Assembly (NCBI GenBank): GCA_003231035.1
Contig: QIHU01000771.1
Span: forward strand, 1-6,316
DNA length: 6,316 bases
DNA from: Acidobacteriota bacterium
GTDB lineage: Bacteria > Acidobacteriota > Thermoanaerobaculia > Multivoradales > SZUA-115
Direction of reading: 5' to 3'
Shown here one piece after another: positions 1-6,316 of this stretch (the stretch's first letter is position 1; every line of letters starts with the position of its first letter). Below the pieces are notes generated by a model, which made no database searches, was not told the origin of the DNA, and was given only the letters and a program-made list of their open reading frames with translations. Made by a program: the position numbers and the translations under genes.

Positions 1-50
1 CTCTTTGCTTTGTAGCTCGGCGGCTCGCCCCTCACGATGCGGTCGTTCAC
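1..50 (-). CDS. possible start of a gene leaving the left edge (partial)
   Basis: On the minus strand a GTG at 50-48 opens a frame that stays open for 16 codons to the window edge, reading MNDRIVRGEPPSYKAK. An AGAGGA purine run lies about 4 bases upstream of the GTG and could be its ribosome binding site. The start lies 14 bases beyond the stop codon of the broken regulator at 65, which would fit a co-transcribed downstream gene. The stretch is far too short to recognise a family, and an open frame of this length is expected by chance in GC-rich DNA. On the opposite strand, frame 1 closes after four codons with TAG at 13-15, so the end of a plus-strand gene is an equally possible reading. Confidence 0.3.
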   Translation of the reverse strand, partial: MNDRIVRGEPPSYKAK

Positions 51-64
51 GGAGTCCTCTGAGG

Positions 65-1055
65 TCAATCCACTCGCCGCGGGCCGGCGCGGAAGGCTGA
101 ACGATAGGCGCGCGGGGTGGTGCCGAGATGGTGCGCGAGGTGTTTGCGCAGGTTGGCGGCGGAACCCAGGCCGGAAAGGGTCGCCACCCGCTCAATGCTC
201 TGGTCGGAGGACTCCAAGAGTTCGCGGGCGCGGGTAACGCGCTGTTGGATGAGCCACTGGTGAGGGGTGAGCCCGGTGACGTTCTTGAAGCGCCGTTGGA
301 AGGTGCGCAGTGAGAAACCAAAACGATGGGCGACGGTGCCGACGGCCATCGGTTCGTCGATATGCTCGACCATCCAGTCGAGCATCGCAGTCGAGCATCG
401 GTCCGAAGTTGTCGTCTTGCGAGGTTCCAGCGGGGGCTTCGACGTACTGCGATTGGCCGCCCTCGCGGTGGACGGGAGCGACCATTCTTCGGGCAATCGC
501 GTTGGCGATGCGGAGGCCGAAATCAGCGCGCACCACGGCCAGGCAGAGGTCGAGCCCGGCGGCGCAGCCGGCTGAGGTCGAGATTTGTCCTGGGCCGGCG
601 TTGTCGTGGATGTAGAGGGCGTCTTTCTCGACTCGAATCTGAGGAAAGTGGCGGCGTAGAGTCTTGGCGTGGAGCCAATGGGTGGTCGCCCGTCTTCCGT
701 CGAGTAGGCCGGCGTAGGCGAGGGGAAAGACGCCGGTGCAGATGGTGATCAGCCGCGCACCGCGAGCGTGGGCCGCGCGCAACCTCTCTAGAAAGTTTTC
801 GGAGGGCCGCTCCAACGGGTCGCGCCAGCCGGCGATGAGGACGGTGTCGGCGCGGGCGAGTTGCTCGGCGGTGCCCTCCGGGCGAATCTCCAATCCATGG
901 CTTGAGAACAGCCGACCGCGCTCGACACGACAGGGGAGGAAGTCATACCAGTCACTGGCCAGCTCGCTGCGGTCGCGCCCAAGAATCTCCCGCGCGATGC
1001 CGTATTCGAAACCGAGAAGGCCGTCGTAGGCCGCGGCGGCGATGAGATGGGGCAT
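65..1055 (-). pseudogene. GlxA/FtrA-type regulator (DJ-1/PfpI + AraC HTH), frameshifted by a 13-bp tandem duplication
   Basis: Members of this family are cytoplasmic transcription regulators with a catalytically inactive-looking amidotransferase-like sensor domain and a DNA-binding AraC domain; the ligand is usually unknown. The start is ATG 1055-1053, with AAGGA at 1067-1063 seven bases upstream. Residues 1-200 form the DJ-1/PfpI domain: nucleophile-elbow motif ITICTGVFPLA with Cys106, then the family pattern SAGCAAGLDLCL at 161-172 and HREGGQSQYVE at 196-206. The frame is correct to Asp222 and then shifts within the duplication at 375-400. Translated as is, it continues for 65 unrelated residues and stops at 192-194 (287 residues in all). 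In the next frame the AraC domain follows intact (TFQRRFKNVTGLTPHQWL, then a second HTH with ERVATLSGLGSAANLRKHL) to TGA at 67-65. Deleting 13 bases gives 978 bases, an uninterrupted 325-residue protein of normal family length. An internal ATG at 385-383 could in principle start a 106-residue HTH-only product, but I see no ribosome binding site for it. A sequencing or assembly artefact is the main alternative. Confidence 0.88.
375..400. repeat. 13-bp exact tandem duplication (frameshifting)
   Basis: CAGTCGAGCATCG occurs at 375-387 and again directly at 388-400, with no bases between the copies and no extension of the match on either side. Read on the gene strand it is CGATGCTCGACTG twice. As 13 is not a multiple of three, the duplication shifts the frame of the regulator by one. 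With a single copy the gene reads GPMLDWMVEHIDEP, which joins the sensor domain to the AraC domain without a gap. This is the signature of a replication-slippage duplication and could revert in the same way. Confidence 0.95.
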
Positions 1056-1125
1056 GACGGTTTCCTTTCGGTGTCGAGCGAGAGAAGCGTGACCTGGATC
1101 TATTCTGTGCTTCGGGGGCGGGTAG

Positions 1126-1150
1126 CGAAAGTGGCGGATTCGTCGAAAGT
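1126..1150. repeat. 18-bp-spaced direct repeat, candidate operator
   Basis: CGAAAGT occurs at 1126-1132 and 1144-1150; with the flanks the shared pattern is CGAAAGTnGC, with start-to-start spacing of 18 bases. It lies in the intergenic region between the regulator and the sigma gene, about 70 bases upstream of the regulator start and 57 bases upstream of the sigma start. AraC-type proteins bind direct repeats about two helical turns apart, so a site for the divergent regulator is conceivable. The repeat is short and could be chance. Confidence 0.3.
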
Positions 1151-1168
1151 CGCAACGATTGTGCCACA

Positions 1169-1200
1169 TTGCGAGGCGCATTCGGTTTTCGTAGTACACT
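1169..1200 (+). promoter_or_regulatory. weak candidate promoter for the sigma-kinase operon
   Basis: TTGCGA at 1169-1174 resembles a -35 box (4 of 6). TAGTAC at 1192-1197 lies 17 bases after it but matches TATAAT in only 3 of 6; the overlapping TACACT at 1195-1200 matches 4 of 6 but is 20 bases away. If TACACT is the -10 element, transcription would start at or very near the ATG at 1207, giving a leaderless message. That would agree with the absence of a well-spaced Shine-Dalgarno sequence. The promoter could equally be of an ECF type that I cannot recognise. Confidence 0.25.
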
Positions 1201-1206
1201 GAAGTA

Positions 1207-1788
1207 ATGGGTAACGAATCGTCGAACGGGCTTAGTCAGCAGCGTGTGGACGGGCTCCTGGCGGGTTGGAGTCGAGGAGATTCGGCGGCGCGCGACCGTT
1301 TGATCGAGGAGATCTATCCCGAGCTTCGGCGGTTGGCCGGGAAGGTGTTGAATGAGAACTCCTCAGCCGCCAGTTTGCAGACTACGGAGTTGGTTCACGA
1401 GCTGTTTCTCAAGCTGATTCGGCAGAACCGGATCCGCTGGGAAGGCAAGTCGCAGTTCTTCGCCATCGCGGGCCGGCTTCTGCGCCGGCTAATCGTGGAT
1501 CATGTGCGCCACCGGTCGCGACTCAAGCGGGGAGGTCACGACGCGCCGGTTCCGCTATCGCAAGTCAGCCTAGCCACCCACGATGAGAGCTTCGAGGTCC
1601 TTGCGCTCGACCGGGCGCTCGAGAAAATGGCGGCGATCGATCCACGGGCAGTCGAGTTGGTCGAACTGCGCTTCTTTGTCGGCCTGAGTCACACCGAGAG
1701 TGCCGAGACCTTGGGCATCAGCCGGGCGACGGCCTCGCGTCGCTGGCGCTTCGCCCGAGCCTGGCTGCGGCAGGAGCTTTCAAACTAG
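1207..1788 (+). CDS. ECF-family RNA polymerase sigma factor (Sig-70_X6 / Sigma70_ECF type)
   Basis: This 193-residue cytoplasmic protein should direct RNA polymerase to a specific promoter set. Region sigma-2 spans about residues 14-108: helical WSRGDSAARDRLIEEIYPEL, the core-binding segment TELVHELFLKL (60-70), and the promoter -10 recognition part FFAIAGRLLRRLIVDHVR (84-101) followed by the basic RHRSRLKRGG typical of this subfamily. A linker runs to about 130. Region sigma-4 spans about 136-192, with the HTH in GLSHTESAETLGISRATASR (159-178). Length is normal. The ATG at 1207 is the natural start because the conserved domain begins soon after, but the only purine run upstream (GAAG, 1201-1204) is too close to serve as a standard ribosome binding site. 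The TPR-kinase gene starts 36 bases after the stop with no terminator between, so the two are probably co-transcribed. No anti-sigma gene is adjacent. Family assignment is firm; regulon and signal cannot be read from the sequence. Confidence 0.93.
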   Translation: MGNESSNGLSQQRVDGLLAGWSRGDSAARDRLIEEIYPELRRLAGKVLNENSSAASLQTTELVHELFLKLIRQNRIRWEGKSQFFAIAGRLLRRLIVDHVRHRSRLKRGGHDAPVPLSQVSLATHDESFEVLALDRALEKMAAIDPRAVELVELRFFVGLSHTESAETLGISRATASRRWRFARAWLRQELSN

Positions 1789-1824
1789 AACGAACCAGGC
1801 CACTCAGCAACCTTGGGGAGGGAG

Positions 1825-4752
<2,928 letters not shown>

Positions 4753-4753
4753 A

Positions 4754-4788
4754 CAACGGCCGCACCCGATTGGCGGATGCGGCCGTTG
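4754..4788. terminator. bidirectional hairpin between convergent genes
   Basis: CAACGGCCGCA (4754-4764) and TGCGGCCGTTG (4778-4788) form a perfect 11-bp stem around a 13-base loop. The hairpin begins one base after the kinase stop codon (4750-4752) and ends 17 bases before the stop codon of the minus-strand gene (4806-4808), so it can end both transcripts. No run of T follows on either strand. It is therefore not a textbook intrinsic terminator, but its position and perfect stem make a termination or 3'-end-protecting role likely. Confidence 0.75.
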
Positions 4789-4805
4789 GGGTTCCTACCG
4801 GTTTC

Positions 4806-5894
4806 CTACTGGCAGACGTAGGGCGGCGCTGGGCAATTGGGGCAGCACTCCGGGAGGGTGATCAGAACGTCTTCCAGCCTGACCCCGCCTTGCGCGACTC
4901 GGACCAGCGCGTAGACGGCCATGCGGTGGCGGCGGGCGTCGGTGTAGTCGATCTGGAGGCTATTGCGGATCGCCCGAATGGCCGCTTCGGGGATCGCGGA
5001 GTCACTGAGCACGGTGTCGATGGCGCGGATCGTCTCGTCCATGCCGACTTCGATGCGCAAGAGGGCCTGAATCGGAGGGTCGGTGTAGGGCAGAGCGTTG
5101 GGTCGTAGTGAGATCGTGGGTTTGGGCATGAAGCGCTCGTTCAGCGCATGCGGAACGTGGGCGATCACAGCGACCGAGGAGCGGGCCTCGCCACGGCTGT
5201 TGCGCTCCAAGCTCTTACCCAACGACCGAGCCAAAGTGCGCGGATTCGCGGAGACTCCACCCCGAGCCAAACAACGGCCCTGTGCTTGCCCGAAGTGGTC
5301 GGACGAAGAGCCTTCGACGAGGACTTCAGAGAACGACTCGCTCGCCGAGGGGTAGCTCATCACCGCCCACTCGTCGAGCAAGAAACGGTTGCCGTCGGGC
5401 TCGGAGCCGATACGGGTGAGTTGGTACGGGCAGCCCTCGACAGGCTGGAACCCTGTGCCGTCGAGTGCCACTAGGGTTGAGTTGGCCGACTGCGGGCAGC
5501 CGCCGAAAAAGCAGGAGGCTATGGAGTACCAGTTCATGTTGGGGCTGGCGGCGGAAGGCGCACTACAGAAAGACGGTTGGCCGCCCGTGCAAGTCACTAC
5601 CTTGGCCGCCCAGGTGGCGCCTTGGGGTACCGTTATAATCGCGAGATTAGTGGTCGCATTCTGAGTTGACCCTGAACCGCCTGGACCGAGCTGCAACATG
5701 TAGTTGCTACCGCTGGGGCCGGCGTCCCACTGGATTATGTAGCTTCCCGCGCTCAAGCAGGATTTGGTGACCGTTGGAGCTGATGAGGTGGGCGGGGCAC
5801 TCCCTTGGGCGCTTAGTGCTATAGGGATGGCGACTAGTGCTGCCAGGTAGAGACCGAGTTTCCAGATGGCTGGCCAGACTTGAGTTCGATGCAT
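4806..5894 (-). CDS. secreted cysteine-rich protein of unknown function
   Basis: The 362-residue product has a clear N-terminal export signal: basic and aromatic start MHRTQVWPAIWK, hydrophobic core LGLYLAALVAIPIAL, likely cut near SAQG (28-31). A Ser/Pro/Thr-rich linker follows (32-42). Residues about 38-118 look like a small beta-sandwich of the fibronectin-III kind (SAGSYIIQWDAGPSGSNYML, later GATWAAKVVTC), judged by eye only. The middle part is not recognised. Residues 260-345 contain regular helices and strands ending in a short tail with clustered cysteines, LPECCPNCPAPPYVCQ. There are 11 cysteines in the mature part (46, 102, 110, 128, 133, 155, 208, 350, 351, 354, 361), suggesting disulfides outside the cytoplasm or metal binding by the tail. 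ATG 5894-5892 is chosen because GAAGGGAG lies about 7 bases upstream and the signal peptide begins there; the frame is open further upstream to about 6257, but that part has no ribosome binding site and overlaps the divergent gene. It is convergent to the kinase gene and divergent from the oxidoreductase gene, so it is probably a single-gene unit. Confidence 0.82.
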   Translation of the reverse strand: MHRTQVWPAIWKLGLYLAALVAIPIALSAQGSAPPTSSAPTVTKSCLSAGSYIIQWDAGPSGSNYMLQLGPGGSGSTQNATTNLAIITVPQGATWAAKVVTCTGGQPSFCSAPSAASPNMNWYSIASCFFGGCPQSANSTLVALDGTGFQPVEGCPYQLTRIGSEPDGNRFLLDEWAVMSYPSASESFSEVLVEGSSSDHFGQAQGRCLARGGVSANPRTLARSLGKSLERNSRGEARSSVAVIAHVPHALNERFMPKPTISLRPNALPYTDPPIQALLRIEVGMDETIRAIDTVLSDSAIPEAAIRAIRNSLQIDYTDARRHRMAVYALVRVAQGGVRLEDVLITLPECCPNCPAPPYVCQ

Positions 5895-5917
5895 GGCGGA
5901 CTCCCTTCTTAAGTGGA

Positions 5918-5937
5918 CCCGCTCGGAATCGAGCGGG
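5918..5937. promoter_or_regulatory. perfect 8-bp inverted repeat in the leader of the secreted-protein gene
   Basis: CCCGCTCG (5918-5925) and CGAGCGGG (5930-5937) are exact complements around GAAT. On the minus strand the element lies 23 bases before the ATG at 5894 and about 10 bases before the purine-rich ribosome binding site. It could be a leader hairpin that affects translation or RNA stability, or an operator for a dimeric protein between two divergent genes. The remaining intergenic DNA (5938-6053) shows only a weak TAAACT (6003-6008) that could be a -10 box for the rightward gene, without a convincing -35. Confidence 0.5.
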
Positions 5938-6053
5938 CCGAGAGGGCGACTCTGGCGCTGTGGACGCCGGGCTCCTCTCCCTCCATTGCGCGTCAGGCGA
6001 GGTAAACTGTGCTCAAGAAACTTCGTTCGCCGCCTGCCGACTTGGAGCTGACC

Positions 6054-6316
6054 ATGACTGAGATCTACGACACCGCAATTGTGGGTGGTGGCCCGGCAGG
6101 GCTCACCGCTGGCCTCCACTTGGCTTGGCACTCTCGCCGTGTAGTGGTGATCGATCGGGTGAGCGGTCCTCTGTTCTTCACTCTCGAGAAGCTCTACAAC
6201 GTGCCGGGGATGCCGGCCGCGCGTGGCGTCGACATCCAGAAGACCCTCAAGGCTCAAGCCAAGGAGATGGGCGCCCAGGTCGTGCGCGGCAATGTCGTGC
6301 GGGCCAGCGGCAGGGT
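6054..6316 (+). CDS. thioredoxin-reductase-like NAD(P)/FAD-dependent oxidoreductase (N-terminal part)
   Basis: The gene starts at ATG 6054 with GGAG at 6044-6047 six bases upstream and runs off the right edge after 87 codons. The start DTAIVGGGPAGLTAGLHLAW contains the FAD-binding dinucleotide motif GGGPAG (11-16), followed by beta strand VVVID ending in Asp34. Then comes YNVPGMP (48-54), the counterpart of the ENWPG segment in thioredoxin reductases, and helix GVDIQKTLKAQAKEMGAQVV, also in the family order. These proteins are cytoplasmic flavoproteins that transfer electrons from NAD(P)H. The usual GGQL motif after the second strand is replaced by SGPL (37-40). The redox-active CxxC, if present, and the NADPH domain would lie beyond the window, so true thioredoxin reductase cannot be told from related oxidoreductases (for example ferredoxin-NADP reductase-like or CxxC-lacking forms). 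It is divergent from the secreted-protein gene. Confidence 0.88.
   Translation, partial: MTEIYDTAIVGGGPAGLTAGLHLAWHSRRVVVIDRVSGPLFFTLEKLYNVPGMPAARGVDIQKTLKAQAKEMGAQVVRGNVVRASGR

Noticed and set aside
375..400. Programmed ribosomal frameshift as explanation of the broken regulator
   Set aside because: No slippery heptamer or downstream structure is seen; the exact tandem duplication explains the shift fully.
65..496. Minus-strand frame encoding an AraC HTH domain as an independent gene
   Set aside because: Its first 37 or so residues are shadow translation of the sensor domain, and the HTH part joins the upstream frame perfectly when one 13-bp copy is removed, so it is the 3' half of one broken gene.
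1056..1199. Upstream extension of the regulator to 1199
   Set aside because: The extra 48 residues are arginine-rich intergenic translation, while ATG 1055 has a well-placed AAGGA and begins exactly at the DJ-1/PfpI domain.
1813..1824. TTG start for the kinase, four codons upstream
   Set aside because: The TTG lies against the purine-rich run that would be the ribosome binding site, and ATG 1825 is a better initiator.
4770..5108. Plus-strand 112-codon frame after the kinase
   Set aside because: It begins inside the terminator hairpin and runs antisense to the secreted-protein gene, with no family resemblance.
5895..6257. Upstream extension of the secreted-protein frame to 6257
   Set aside because: It overlaps the divergent flavoprotein gene, has no recognisable content, and would bury a clear signal peptide that has its own ribosome binding site.

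Overview
The window is GC-rich and densely coding, with no RNA genes, transposons or CRISPR repeats visible. The type of Ser/Thr kinase (N-terminal helical lead-in, kinase, one membrane helix, kinesin-light-chain-type TPRs) beside an ECF sigma factor of the Sig-70_X6 type is typical of Acidobacteriota and related soil or sediment phyla. The taxonomic guess is inference from gene style only.

Layout from left to right. (1) Positions 1-50, minus strand: possibly the start of a gene leaving the window. (2) Positions 65-1055, minus strand: a GlxA/FtrA-type regulator with an N-terminal DJ-1/PfpI domain and a C-terminal AraC helix-turn-helix domain. It is broken by an exact 13-bp tandem duplication (375-400) that shifts the reading frame exactly at the junction between the two domains. 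Removing one copy restores a 325-residue protein. (3) Positions 1056-1206: a divergent intergenic region with an 18-bp-spaced direct repeat that could be an operator and a weak promoter-like stretch next to the sigma gene. (4) Positions 1207-1788 and 1825-4752, plus strand: an ECF sigma factor followed after 36 bases by a 975-residue transmembrane Ser/Thr kinase with TPRs, apparently one operon. (5) Positions 4754-4788: a strong hairpin between convergent genes, probably a shared terminator. (6) Positions 4806-5894, minus strand: a secreted, cysteine-rich protein of unknown function. (7) Positions 5895-6053: a second divergent intergenic region with a perfect 8-bp inverted repeat in the leader of the secreted-protein gene. 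(8) Position 6054 to the right edge, plus strand: the N-terminus of a thioredoxin-reductase-like FAD-dependent oxidoreductase.

The sigma factor and kinase probably form one signalling unit: the kinase is membrane-anchored with its catalytic domain in the cytoplasm, and no anti-sigma gene is adjacent, so control of the sigma factor by phosphorylation is an attractive hypothesis. The broken regulator is divergent from this unit and may or may not be related to it. I see no evidence for an entirely new kind of system. The most concrete unusual observation is the 13-bp duplication that splits the regulator.
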